Origin: Nitzschia sp. pyKryTriq1
Taxonomy: Eukaryota; Bacillariophyta; Bacillariophyceae; Bacillariales; Bacillariaceae
Assembly: GCA_956465555.1 (NCBI GenBank)
Contig: OY101129.1
Span: forward strand, 124,001 to 188,000
Reading direction: 5' to 3'
Length of the DNA: 64,000 nt
The notes beneath the pieces were generated by a model. That model was given only the letters and a program-made list of their open reading frames with translations. It made no database searches and was not told the DNA's origin. The position numbers and the translations under genes were made by a program. Each line of letters begins with the position of its first letter. Position 1 is the stretch's first letter. Below are positions 38,652-49,016 of the stretch, piece after piece.

Positions 38652-41033
38652 ATGAGGAATCATCCAAACCCTCCAGCAAAGCCGAATCCAAATCCGCCGT
38701 TTCAGTTGCCTCCAGGGATTGGAGGAAATGGCGCGATCGCACTGGGCAAACGACGACGGAGGACTGGACTCTTTCCAAGTATTGCAAGTATGAGTAATCT
38801 GCCGCACAGAACCTCATCAAGAGCATCATGGATAAAATCAGCAAATAAGCCGTTCTATCTGCTGGTGATCGTGGCCGTTTCGTGGCTGTCCTACAGCAAC
38901 ATCAAGCACATCTTTCTCCTGGGAGCAGCAGCAGGGCCGGAAGGTCATGGAGATGGACGCCATGGACAGCACGGGGACTTGGACTTGGACTTGGACTTGG
39001 ACTTGTTGGATCAATCGCATTTTGATTTGCCAGGAGTGGCAGTGGGAGTGGGGGGTCCGACACAACTCCAACTCGCAGCCAAGAGTAAGAACACTACTAC
39101 TCGTATCAGCCATGATGTGAACGACAAGATGAAAACGAATGTGAAAACGAATACGAAGAATTTAAGTCATGTTCCGCAAAATTTGCACATTTTCTGGCTC
39201 ACCGACGCTTCGGACCAGCGCCCTGATGCTCGCAGTAGGCAACAGCGACAACGGATGGAGACCGCGTTTCGTACCCAGCGGCTGCACCCGCATTCAAAAA
39301 GTGAACCGCAAACTAATACCGGTACTGTCCAAAACCAGGGAATCGTCACGCAAATTCCTTGGTGGACGCCGGAGCAGGTGAGGGATATTTACCTCCCACT
39401 TACGCCCGATACCCACAAGCGGCTCTTGCTCACCAACAACGTGACTTTGAAAATGAAAGTGGAAAAACCGAAACGGCCCTCGGAATACTCCTACGAGGAA
39501 GCAGCACGTCTGGTCACCCATTTGACTGCCTTGGTAGAGGCCTACAAAGCGGGCTACGACCAGGTTCTGATTCTGCAAGACGATGCGATTTTGACGCAAG
39601 CTTTTTTCGACCACTGGCACGAGACCGCTTCCTGGGCACCCAAGGATTGGACAGTCTTGCAATGGGCTACCACCAATCTTGCAACGATCGAACAAAGCTG
39701 GAATCTTCCAGAAAAATGGATATCTTGGTTACCGGATCTATGGGGCACACATGCGTACACCATCAATCGTAAGGGACTGCAAGCCATTCGAAAGTGGCTG
39801 GCAAAAGAACGAATTGTCAAGCCAGGGACCAACGAGATTTTCTACACCGTGGACGATCAATTCGATCAAATTTTATTAGCCGACGAGCTTCTCTTTTCGG
39901 TCCCTGATCAACATGCTTACACAAGTACTTTTCCATGGATTGTTTCGGATGAGATACGAGAATCGATTGGGATGGATATGATGCCCCTTCCAGATCTTGA
40001 GAGAATTCCCACACGCAATGAGTCCTTGCTGGTATTTATGAATATTCGCTTCGCCACTTCCAAACGGATGGACTTGGAAATGCAACGAACCCTCTCAGAC
40101 ATTGAGTCCGTTTGTGAGGTTCATCGATATACGAAATGCCATTGGGTCATTCAGGGCGTCTTTACGGATGAATATCTCTACACACAGTTCAAGGAATCCT
40201 ACGAACCAAATCTGCCATCCAACATTATTCAATTTGTGACCGCCTTGGGAACCGAACGATTTAACAAGTTTGGTTTACTCAAAAATCACCTCTCCCAAAT
40301 GGGCCAATATGACATTGTTCTGGTGAAAGATAACGACCAACGCTTGACAGGATTTCCGTGGGCATCCTTCCTGGAACAAAAGGGCAATGCTTTGGTGGCA
40401 GGACCCTTACGCCAAGCTCCCGATGAATCCTATGTCCGCACCAAGATTTGGGATAAATCCCAACACTACAAACTCCACGACGCGCAAGGATGGAAAAAGA
40501 GAAATTTTGCGCCCTGGGCGACCTCTCTCTTTGTCAATGCCAGCGCCATAGAAGTACCATTCTTGGAAATGTACTTTAATACATTCGATGGAAACTTCGC
40601 TGAATGGTTCTTTTCTCAAATATTGACCGCGAATTTCACGGAACAGGATTCTTGTTGGGGGCCCGATTTTTTATGGTGTCCCGCTGCCAAGGAATACGCC
40701 GCTTCGACAATGGGACAAGATGATCGTATGGGGTGCGCATTGGTTCCATTTGTAAGTGTCCATGAAGACACTCGGCAGATCACAAAAGACGGTGAAGCCT
40801 TTAATGAACGAGGATATGCTGCCGTGGAGAATCTTCGAAGGTCCAACCGTGCTTTTGATCGATGGTACCGTATAGCCTTCAAGTATGCTCGAGGTGTGAT
40901 CGCCTGGAGACAATTGGACGGAATCGCACTGCACTGTCGAACCAAGTTGCTAAAGGGAGTTTACAAGAAAACAGATAATATTGACTTTGCGAAATGCAGA
41001 GACGCTGGTTTGGCGCGTAAAACCATCGTCTAG
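38652..41033 (+). CDS. GT25-like type II membrane glycosyltransferase
   Basis: A single exon of 793 aa with ATG at 38652. The basic, Pro-rich cytosolic tail is followed by a membrane segment (about 66-88, FYLLVIVAVSWLSYSNI). The stem includes a DLDLDLDL run (about 109-117) coded by exact GACTTG repeats. The first luminal domain has LHIFWLTDASDQR, HLTALVEAYKAGYDQVLILQDDAILT (about 288-313; QDD in place of the usual EDDA) and WGTHAYTINRKGLQAI. This is the pattern of glycosyltransferase family 25 (LPS/collagen galactosyltransferase type). A second domain (from about 455) has LLVFMNIRFA, CHWVIQGVF, YDIVLVKDNDQRLTGFPW (DxD-like) and an AWF-type end with conserved Cys; I do not recognise it as a named family. 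It lies between the two GT31-like genes. Sugar and acceptor are unknown. Confidence 0.75.
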   Translation: MRNHPNPPAKPNPNPPFQLPPGIGGNGAIALGKRRRRTGLFPSIASMSNLPHRTSSRASWIKSANKPFYLLVIVAVSWLSYSNIKHIFLLGAAAGPEGHGDGRHGQHGDLDLDLDLDLLDQSHFDLPGVAVGVGGPTQLQLAAKSKNTTTRISHDVNDKMKTNVKTNTKNLSHVPQNLHIFWLTDASDQRPDARSRQQRQRMETAFRTQRLHPHSKSEPQTNTGTVQNQGIVTQIPWWTPEQVRDIYLPLTPDTHKRLLLTNNVTLKMKVEKPKRPSEYSYEEAARLVTHLTALVEAYKAGYDQVLILQDDAILTQAFFDHWHETASWAPKDWTVLQWATTNLATIEQSWNLPEKWISWLPDLWGTHAYTINRKGLQAIRKWLAKERIVKPGTNEIFYTVDDQFDQILLADELLFSVPDQHAYTSTFPWIVSDEIRESIGMDMMPLPDLERIPTRNESLLVFMNIRFATSKRMDLEMQRTLSDIESVCEVHRYTKCHWVIQGVFTDEYLYTQFKESYEPNLPSNIIQFVTALGTERFNKFGLLKNHLSQMGQYDIVLVKDNDQRLTGFPWASFLEQKGNALVAGPLRQAPDESYVRTKIWDKSQHYKLHDAQGWKKRNFAPWATSLFVNASAIEVPFLEMYFNTFDGNFAEWFFSQILTANFTEQDSCWGPDFLWCPAAKEYAASTMGQDDRMGCALVPFVSVHEDTRQITKDGEAFNERGYAAVENLRRSNRAFDRWYRIAFKYARGVIAWRQLDGIALHCRTKLLKGVYKKTDNIDFAKCRDAGLARKTIV

Positions 41034-41590
41034 TAGTAGGAGGGGAAGAGGCCCAGTCATTATTGCCCACTTCGAGCGAGTATTTAAAAATCCTTTCTGC
41101 ACAGCACCAAAAGTGGTAACGCTCTTCGTCGTTGTCGTGTTTATACTAGCTAGCTACTACCGAAAGTAGCCCACCGGTAGCTATAGGAGTAGTAAAGCAG
41201 CTACCGGTACAGTACTCCAAACCTATCAGTAGTAGAGTAAGAACTACCGGTACATCGAGGCTTCCAAAAAATAAAAATCGTATAGTATTGGTCTGTACGT
41301 CGGACGGCTTGGTGCCATGATGAGGAGTCGCGTCAGTCTTATGCGCACCAATCGCGCGAGCATCCTTCGCTCATTCTCGCTCTCAATTCTCAATCTAAAT
41401 CCTCGCGCGCTCTGGCTCGCCCCGCGTCATCGATCAGCTGAAAATGTATCGGCACGCACCATCACGCCGCATGCAAGAACAGAGGGAGAAAGGAGAAAAG
41501 TGTTGCAGCAAAAGCATCGCCCACTAACTCAGTCCGCACCAGACTAGTTGAATAATCTATCCTATCTGTTGTTGCGTTGCATCATTTACC
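41034..41590. other. Intergenic
   Basis: This is the promoter region of the small two-exon gene at 41591. It holds several TACCGGTA-type sites (about 41173-41182, 41203, 41247). Nothing else is supported. Confidence 0.5.
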
Positions 41591-42079
41591 ATGCCTGCGA
41601 TCCCTGAAAACATCGGCGAGTTCACCGCCACCCGCGCTAACGAGTTGTTCGAGAGCCACAAGAAGTTTTTGGAGTGGCGCAAGACCGAGTGGGCGACGCG
41701 CGGTCCCGAAGCTCTCGAAAAGCGAATGGCTGCCCGAGCGGCCACCCACAAGACCTGGAGGCAGATGAAGGGCATGGACCTTTTCAGACACGAAATGGGA
41801 GCTGTTGGAAACAAGCCCTTTGTTATTGGAATGGGGTAAGTCAAGCGGAAAGGTTGTGCCAACGGCCGATTTCGGTGTTGGAATAGGGAAATTCGATATT
41901 TTCCTATTCAAAACACTCAATTATTGTATTCGATGATTCTAACTTCCGGTTTTCCACATTTTTGAAGAGTCATGTCGGGGGTTTACCTCATGATCTTCGC
42001 ATCGCAAGGAGAAGGACGAAAGAACTATGAGTACTGGTCCAAATACCATGCCAAGACAGCGTCCCCGGGACACCATTAA
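41591..42079 (+). CDS. Small single-helix protein, possibly mitochondrial
   Basis: Two exons, 41591-41835 and 41968-42079 (intron 132 nt, GTAAGT...AG, phase 2), give 118 aa. The first exon encodes a charged, helical, Arg/Lys/Glu-rich segment (FLEWRKTEWATRGPEALEKR, HKTWRQMKG). Then a short hydrophobic segment spans the splice junction (KPFVIGMG joined to VMSGVYLMIFAS), and the protein ends with a charged tail rich in Tyr (GRKNYEYWSKYHAKT). Such a layout, with one helix and charged flanks, is typical of accessory subunits of respiratory complexes or ATP synthase. I cannot name a family. The splice is supported by restoration of a continuous hydrophobic segment. It is a convincing gene despite its size. 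Confidence 0.72.
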
Positions 42080-42434
42080 AAGCCTTGGCCGTTTTCTTTC
42101 TTGCGGTACCATGTTGTTTTGCACCGTACACTACGTATGTCGTGCAGTGGATGGTAGTGCGTGGTTGGAACCATAAAACACCCCGAATGTTTCCAGCAAT
42201 GTCTCGGCAAGCTAAGAATTTGCTAATATGCTCTCTATTAGGATGATCTTTTAGTGCAACACCAATTTACTACTCGTAGTGTAGTAAGAAGAATCCTGTA
42301 CTGTAGTAAGAATCCTGTCACATTCCAGCACATGAAAGGGACGTACTCATGGAACAACGCCTGAAAATCGGAAAAAGATTCTTCCTAGCTTCATGATCAA
42401 CACCCGCTGATAACACGCCAGGCATGACATATTC
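42080..42434. other. Convergent intergenic region
   Basis: This separates the small gene (+) from GT31-like copy B (-). It holds a CTACTCGTAGTGTAGTAAG run near 42270. Nothing else was recognised. Confidence 0.5.
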
Positions 42435-43658
42435 TTAGCTAGCTGTTGTTCTAGGAGGATTTTTCTTCAAAAAACTTTCCCATGCCTGACGATATTGTTC
42501 AATGTTCTTGAGAGGATGCATGTGTACATTACCTCGGGATAGGGGAACCCGTCGAATGGGGCCACCGGGGTAGGAGTGCACAAAGTTTCCCATAGCATGG
42601 TCTTCGACTTTGAAATCTAACACTCGTCGATCACACTCGGGCGAGGACACAAAGCGAGCCAAATCGGAAGACATCCAGTACATCTCTCCGGAGAAGTACG
42701 ACGGGCCAACCATCTTCCTGATCAAATTCGGGTTACCGATCTTTCCGACGACGTGTCGTCCACCGTAGACTCGAACATTGTCTGGGGAAGCAGGACAGCA
42801 CTTCGCCAACATTCCATCCAGAAGCTTATTCGGGTAGATCAATGAGTCAGTATCTGTTTTACCCACGTAGTCGAAGGAGACATTATTGAACACCAACGTC
42901 GCATATTTGAACCACGTGGGTGATTTCCCATCTTCCATATTTTCGCGAATATTCAAGTGGACAATGTCGTCCTCGTCATCTTCTGCTGGCAATGTTCCGT
43001 TTCTACCGGGTACAACAGTTATTGGAAAGGTCATGTTAGGCTCGAGAAGTTCGGTCGGGCCACTTGGATTACTGCCCATGACGAACGCATACGCCATCTG
43101 GCAGTCGGCACCATTGTTGGGTACAGTACCACGCAACAACTCCTGCAAAGAGCATATCCGATATGGGGTAGCCGATTCATTCTTGTAGTAGGAGAGATAG
43201 GTACTACGTACGGCGGCCCGTCTTTCTTTTTCCTGCTCGCTCTCCATTGTAAAGATGCCCATTAGAATACTTGGCCCCAAGAAGTTCTTCTTTCGCGTAT
43301 TCTTGGCATCAGTGTTGCTTTTCGTATTTTGGTTGACTCGTCCTCCTTGTTCCTCCATTGCTACAATATTGTCCTTGTATTTATCCCACTCAGTGAAAAA
43401 AGAGAAAGCATCTCCAGATGTGGCTTTAACTCCTTTCAATACGAGAGACGACGTGCTGGCGTTCGATGAAGGAGCCAATCTCCTGACGATACGTTCCAAT
43501 GAGGAGCTTTCATTGGTGCTGGTGAGCACCCCATAGGTGTCGGCAGGGTCGGCTTGGACCAAAACATCCAACAAATCGTTCGACACAAGACTGAATACCT
43601 CTTTGGATTTATTATCGTTCGGAAAGCCCGCATATTCGTATATTTTTGGGTGGTCGCG

Positions 43659-43693
<35 letters not shown>

Positions 43694-44741
43694 TTGATGA
43701 TGATAATGATGATGATAATGATGGACGAGATGAGAATATTGGATTGGACCAGAACTCGATTGGATAAAGCAAAACCTGCCGATCGGTATGAGCAATATAG
43801 TCAAAGGCGAAGGAGGTCCCGTTGTTGTGATTCCAGCGCCTCGAAATATACTGGTGCCAGCTCCAAAGTTTATAGCTGGTATAGGATTCGTCTGCATTGA
43901 GAATCAACCAGTCATTTTCCGTGTTGTTCTCAACGTCCCGAGAAATCATTGTTTTCAATTTTCCTTGAGGTGGGATCACCACGTCGGATGAGTCGTCAGC
44001 GAGGCGAGCCCGCCACTTGCTTGGAGGGGTGTTGTGCTCATTTCGAGATGGATTTCCTCCAGCAAGAAACGCATAGACCATCTGACATTCAAATGGACCC
44101 CACTCGGCTTTCGGTTTAGTTGAGAATTTCCAGAGCGAACACACTCTATTGGGGGTCGTTGTGTTGTGGACCGAGTCAAAGGCCAGATAGGTTGTTCGCA
44201 GGAAGTGTCGATTTTCCAGGAGGTTACTTTCTGGGCTACTAAAGATTCCAAGGACGAGCCGTGGTGGGGGCGTCTCCGTCTCCGTCTGCGTTTGTGGCTG
44301 GTGGTTCCTCGTCAGGGAGGGATCGCTAGTAGTGGCAGTGCTCCTAGTAGCGTTTTGGTTGGGGCTTGGATTTATTGAAGTCGGATTTGCATTCGGACTT
44401 TGAGCTGACTGTGTTCGGGTGGCCGTGAAATCGGCTACGAGCACTTCTGGAAGTGCCTTTATTTGTGCCGGTACTGGTGCGTTCTGATTTGGGTTCTTTG
44501 GATATGGATCCGTCTTTCTGTTGTTGTTGCTGGCGGCTTGTTCGAGAGGGGTCTGCTCGGCTTCCAACCATGATGAGGTGCTGTCTTCGAAATGGTTAAG
44601 ATGTTGGTAGATGATTCCTTGCAAGATAACAGTTGCTCCTATCAAGCAAACGAAGAAGAGGAAATGCCACCGAAGGCGCACCATTGATTTCAAGTTAAAA
44701 GTAGTGCCTAATCCAGTATTGCAGACACGAGATTGCATCAT
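42435..44741 (-). CDS. Two-domain GT31-like glycosyltransferase, copy B
   Basis: A single exon of 768 aa, paralogous to 33748-36129. The membrane segment is FLFFVCLIGATVILQGIIY (about 29-47), followed by an Asn/Thr/Pro-rich stem. Unit 1 (about 160-400) has RLVLGIFSSPES, LRTTYLAF, VCSLWKF, WGPFECQMVYAFLAGG and FDYIAHTDRQVLLYP, which lacks a DxD. It also carries an Ala run (AAAAAAAAA) coded by GCA/GCT repeats. Unit 2 (about 488-750) has SILMGIFTMES, AAVRSTYLSYY, CSLQELLRG, FDYVGKTDTDSLIYP (about 626, DxD-like), YGGRHVVG and EDHAMGNFV (about 712). The C-terminus is shorter and ends NPPRTTAS. The part of unit 2 around 42905-43165 is nearly identical in DNA to copy A, while the flanks differ much more. 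Confidence 0.8.
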
Positions 44742-45242
44742 ATCTCATGTACGAAGTATCCTTTATCATGTATCATCTATCATGTACCAGGTATGCACTA
44801 TTTATCTGATTACCGGTAATACACTCTACCGGTACAAGGTCATGCAAAGTGTAAGTGTAATAAGTGGTGTGTGTGCAACTCCAAATGTGCAAAACTTCCA
44901 AGTTTTGTTTGCGGCTTTTTTGCGCGCAAAGATTGAAGGGATCCCGAGGCACGCGGACGCGAGACATGGACAGGCCTGAACAAAAACACGTGTTGTTTTT
45001 GGTGTGACATGTCAAAAAACGTGGCACATCAGTGGTGGCAGTTTTTTTTACCTTTCAATATCACCTATCATATCCGAGCGTGATGCATTACAGTTTACAG
45101 TGCATTGTGCATATTTCCCGGGACCGATACGCGGGTAAGTCCATCATCAGCTAGACTACAAGTATTACAAGTACCAGGTACAGGAGCAACATCTTCAAGA
45201 CACGAACGAAAACGAGGACAAGTACCTGATACAGTCGGTTAT
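44742..45242. other. Divergent intergenic region (GT31-like B / MATE)
   Basis: This lies between GT31-like copy B (-) and the MATE gene (+). It contains ATCATGTA-type short repeats at about 44757-44790 and ACCGGTA sites at about 44811 and 44829. The MATE frame is open for 46 codons upstream of its ATG but without an ATG. No other gene was seen. Confidence 0.5.
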
Positions 45243-47309
45243 ATGAAGCCATCGATGGTTTCCTGCCTTGCATTGTCGTTGCTCTGTCTTGGCTCCTCTT
45301 GGGACTTTGCAGTTGGCTTTGCCGGTACTTCCTCTTCGAGTTCGACTTCGAGTATTTCGACGACGACTCTAGCTAGAAGGTGGAAATGTACATGTGCGCG
45401 TACGTGTACAGCAGGCACACGTAGACATACGATACACACGCCGAGATGTCCATGTCCATGTACAGGTATCAGTACCAGTACCAGTACCAGTACTCGGATT
45501 GACGCCGTTCCAGTGTTTCACCGCACAGGACAAGTACCCGTACTCTCGACGACAAGGCATCGACCATCATCGAAGCGTCTGAAACGGTCGCTCTCCTCGC
45601 TGCTTCGCTCTCTTCCCCACGACAGTGACGCGTCGCCCACGAGCAACAGCACCAAGATATCTGTGGCAGGCGAAGACGATGCTGCATCGGCACTCAACAA
45701 CTCGTCCACTTCTCCTCCTGTCCAGATTCCGGACACGTCAGCTCTTCCATCGTATCGAAAATTGATTGTGTTTACGCTTACCACGATTTTGATTTGGATC
45801 TCGGAGCCACTCCTGAGCCTGGTGGACACTGCCATTGTAGGAATGACGACTTCCTCCAAGTCGGCCGTCCTTCAAATTGCAGCCCTAGGACCGGCGACCA
45901 CTTTGTACGATAGCGCCATTTACATGACCTACTTCTTGGCCATCGCCGCGACCAATCTCATTTCCCCGGCACTTGCAGAGAAAAATTGGCTCCAATTGAG
46001 AAAATCTACTTCACACCTCATGGGCTTGGCAGTGATGTTTGGATCCTTGGTCACCATCGTCGCCTGCGGAGCGGGAAAGAGCCTCATTACCAGTATGGTG
46101 GGTACCTCCTCGGTCACTCACGACATCATTCCACTCGCTGCCAGCTATGCATGGATTCGGGCCGCCGTCGCGCCGTTTTGTGTGGTCGATTTTGTGGCAC
46201 AGTCGTTTTGCTTGGCCACCTTGGATACCAAGACACCGGCCATTGCTGTCGCAGTGGCGTCCTTGGTCAATATTGTAGGAGACTCGCTATTGGTGCCACG
46301 GTGGGGTATTCAAGGGGCGGCTGTCGCCACTGCCATGGCAACTGTCTCGAGTTGTCTCATTCTCGTCAGAAAAGTTCGCAAGCAAACGAAACAGTGGAAA
46401 ACATTCCAAGAAATAGAAGAGGCACAGGTAGTCATACAAACGAACCAAAAATCTTCCACAAATGATGATATTGATAATATTGTGGATACGACGAGTGCGT
46501 CCTATACGGATCTTCGACCTCTGAAAACAAGAGTCACCGGTGGATCCATCGAAATGGTGGACGACAATAAAGATCGCCCCTTCGGTGCACCCAAGACCAA
46601 AGGCGTCAATGGAGCTGCCATCCCTCAGGAAATTCCATTTTGGTCACTGCCGGATAAAAAGTCGCTCATCGATCTTTTGAAACTGGCAGGCCCCATCTTT
46701 TTTGTCATGATGGGCAAGATTGCATGTTATTCCATCATGACGGTCCGAGCCACAAATTTCGGTATCATACCACTGGCGGCCCACAATATCATGATGCGAG
46801 TCTTTTTCTTTTTCGCCTGCTTTGGAGATTCACTAAGCCAAGCGACTCAGACTTTCTTTCCTCAAGTCAAACTAGAGAACCGGGGCCAACTCATCAAACG
46901 GCTCTTGTATCTGAGCACAGGCATCGGATTGTGCATTTCGCAATTCTCCTATTTCATTTTAACGCAACTCGGTGGATTTCTCACCAAAGATACTGCCATT
47001 ATACAGCACATGGCCCAACATGCTCCCTGGGTGGCTAGTGCCGTCTTGTTACATCCATTTATCATGCTGCTAGAAGGAACCGTCTTGGCTCGGAGAGATC
47101 TACTGTACCTGGTGGGAATGTACATCACTACCATGGCCTTACACTTTGGAATGGTCTTTTTGCCAACGACGTTTCGGGGATTGTGGCAAGTCTTCTTTGC
47201 GTTCCAAGCTATAAGATTGACCCAATTTACAGGGAGATTGATTTGGAAGTCGCGGGGGAGCCAAAAGTCAGCGGCTGCAGCCATAATATTATCATCGCAG
47301 CAGCGATAA
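45243..47309 (+). CDS. MATE-family efflux transporter with plastid-type presequence
   Basis: 688 aa from the ATG at 45243. The signal peptide (MVSCLALSLLCLGSSW) ends at AV-GFAG, the Phe-type plastid site, followed by a long Ser/Thr/Arg-rich stretch with a run of short ST repeats. The membrane part has two halves. The first begins LIVFTLTTILIWISEPLLSLVDTAIVG, with LAALGPATTLYD-like and FLAIAATNLISPALA segments. A hydrophilic loop of about 100 residues separates it from the second half (LLKLAGPIFFVMMGKIACY, LAAHNIMMRVFFFFACFGDSLSQATQTFFP). The pattern fits MATE proton- or sodium-coupled exporters of organic cations, phenolics or citrate. Plant plastid members include EDS5. Substrate not visible. 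The plastid-envelope location is inferred from the presequence. Confidence 0.9.
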   Translation: MKPSMVSCLALSLLCLGSSWDFAVGFAGTSSSSSTSSISTTTLARRWKCTCARTCTAGTRRHTIHTPRCPCPCTGISTSTSTSTRIDAVPVFHRTGQVPVLSTTRHRPSSKRLKRSLSSLLRSLPHDSDASPTSNSTKISVAGEDDAASALNNSSTSPPVQIPDTSALPSYRKLIVFTLTTILIWISEPLLSLVDTAIVGMTTSSKSAVLQIAALGPATTLYDSAIYMTYFLAIAATNLISPALAEKNWLQLRKSTSHLMGLAVMFGSLVTIVACGAGKSLITSMVGTSSVTHDIIPLAASYAWIRAAVAPFCVVDFVAQSFCLATLDTKTPAIAVAVASLVNIVGDSLLVPRWGIQGAAVATAMATVSSCLILVRKVRKQTKQWKTFQEIEEAQVVIQTNQKSSTNDDIDNIVDTTSASYTDLRPLKTRVTGGSIEMVDDNKDRPFGAPKTKGVNGAAIPQEIPFWSLPDKKSLIDLLKLAGPIFFVMMGKIACYSIMTVRATNFGIIPLAAHNIMMRVFFFFACFGDSLSQATQTFFPQVKLENRGQLIKRLLYLSTGIGLCISQFSYFILTQLGGFLTKDTAIIQHMAQHAPWVASAVLLHPFIMLLEGTVLARRDLLYLVGMYITTMALHFGMVFLPTTFRGLWQVFFAFQAIRLTQFTGRLIWKSRGSQKSAAAAIILSSQQR

Positions 47310-47987
47310 GATACGTATGTTGGACCGCCGTTACCCACAATAAGTACAACAAGTACAGTCTACGCTGGCTGCTTTTGCTTTTCTAGCTACGGTAGCTCTA
47401 CCGGTATACTACTGGCCAGGGTATGTACTAGTACAATTTGTGCAATGCCCCTCTCTACTCTATCTCTATTAGCTCTACGTAAAGTCCTTACCGGTAGAGG
47501 TATAGTGGGGTGGTAGTAGGAGGGAGTCGGCGGGGAATACGGTGGCACCCTGTCGCTGTTCTGGTCTGATGGCCTTGTTAATTTTACATGATGGTACTCC
47601 TAGTCTAGTTGAGTGTGGGAGCTTCACTTCAGGTTTCAAATTTCTCTTGGTCGACTTCGTACACCACCAGTACTGAAGTCGTACGATGCTTGCATCGAAC
47701 GAGACCGCAGAAGAATATGATATTTTGCAGTGCCCTGGGTTTGTTCTTAGAAGTAGAGTATCGGTGACTGTACTCTGTCTACCAGCAGAACCATTGAAAG
47801 TGAAGAATTACAAAATGATAGTACTAAACTCATAAATAGCTAGGTAGGTGGGTAGAGAGATGAAAAATTTTGAATCGCATCCACGTAGTGCGTACAACCA
47901 CAAGCAATGTAGCGGCGAGGTCCTGTACCACGAATGTTTATATAGCATATCATGTAGAATGAAAGGATTCTGCAACTGAAAATGCAA
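47310..47987. other. Convergent intergenic region
   Basis: This lies between the MATE gene (+) and the FAIM-like gene (-). ACCGGTA-type palindromes occur at about 47399 and 47489. Nothing else is supported. Confidence 0.5.
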
Positions 47988-49016
47988 CTAGCCCGCGAAG
48001 GTGTAGACGGGATGCGATGGCCATTGGTTTTGGTTGTTGGGCCAACCACACATTGTATACGAAGTGTGGAAGCTGAGCTGGTTGCTGCTGCCCGTGCTCG
48101 CGTAGTGTCCCGTTGGATGAGTTGAAGCATAAGCAGATTGCACCGAGAGATCGCTGGTTGAGGGACTTCTTGACATGCAGGACGACTGCGATGGCCAGGC
48201 GTCCATGTTGACGAGACTCTTGAGGGCGCGTTCCATGGGTGTCACGTCGTTTTCGCTGTCAGTTGCAAACGGGTTGGCATGTTGTGTCGTGGTTAGGGTT
48301 GAACAGGGTGGGAGCTCGTGACTTTTCAAAGAGCAAGCAGGAACTGGAAGGGGCGCCGAGAGGAGATCATCCCAGACGGCCGTCTGCGACACGGAGAGAG
48401 GCGAGCTCAATGGAGCAGCGATTTTTCTTCCCTGGGAGAGAGAGTCCGAGAGGGAGCCGCAGGTGGACGTCGAAGCACAAGAAGACGTGGATTGGGCAGC
48501 GGGAGTATTTGTACTTGATTCAGAAGCAACAGTGCGGCGCCGAGGGGGCATACTCGTACTTGTACTCGCTCCCTTGCGGCCGCCAGAGTTGCCGAGCTGG
48601 AAGATCTTGGGCATGTCCCAGAAGGAAAGGCCGTCGATGCGGAGGTCGAAGTTGCGAATATCCTTGGCTAGCGGAGCCCAGGCACCAACGACGGTGACCT
48701 GGTGGCCGCTCTTCATGGTCCACTGGCACTCGAACTTGTTCGTCACCGAGTGCCTCGAGAAGTGCACTTCGATGCCGTCCGCAAGCACACGCTGCTTGCC
48801 GCTGGTCAGCGACCAGATCATAACCACTTGGTGCTCCTCGCCGCGGCACTCAGCGGACGATAAGCCTCTCTCAATGGCATCGCGGTTGCCGAAGCCGAAG
48901 CTGAACTTTACGCGCCGCTTGGTGCCGGCAAAGCGCCGCCCTTTGTTGCACAGCTCTGCGTCGATACCGTACGGCATAGAGTCGATATTACTACTAGTTT
49001 TCATCGTCATGGTCAT
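47988..49016 (-). CDS. Possible FAIM-like domain protein
   Basis: 342 aa from the ATG at 49016; upstream in-frame codons lack an ATG, and later ATGs at residues 3, 5 and about 14 are also possible. The N-terminal half has RRVKFSFGFGNRDAIERGL, HQVVMIWSLTSGKQRVLADG, EVHFSRHS, FECQWTMKSGHQVTVV and FDLRIDGLSFWDMPKIFQLG. The pattern W-S-L-x-S-G-K-x-R-V-x-x-D-G, then strands and an IDG-x-S-F motif, resembles the beta-sandwich of FAIM1 (Fas apoptotic inhibitory molecule). This is a weak resemblance by eye. The C-terminal half is Ser/Thr/Pro-rich and low complexity. No signal peptide or membrane segment. Function unknown. Confidence 0.68.
   Translation of the reverse strand: MTMTMKTSSNIDSMPYGIDAELCNKGRRFAGTKRRVKFSFGFGNRDAIERGLSSAECRGEEHQVVMIWSLTSGKQRVLADGIEVHFSRHSVTNKFECQWTMKSGHQVTVVGAWAPLAKDIRNFDLRIDGLSFWDMPKIFQLGNSGGRKGASTSTSMPPRRRTVASESSTNTPAAQSTSSCASTSTCGSLSDSLSQGRKIAAPLSSPLSVSQTAVWDDLLSAPLPVPACSLKSHELPPCSTLTTTQHANPFATDSENDVTPMERALKSLVNMDAWPSQSSCMSRSPSTSDLSVQSAYASTHPTGHYASTGSSNQLSFHTSYTMCGWPNNQNQWPSHPVYTFAG

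Noticed and set aside
45105-45242. Longer N-terminus for the MATE protein
   Set aside because: The added 46 codons have no ATG and would hide the signal peptide that begins at the ATG at 45243.
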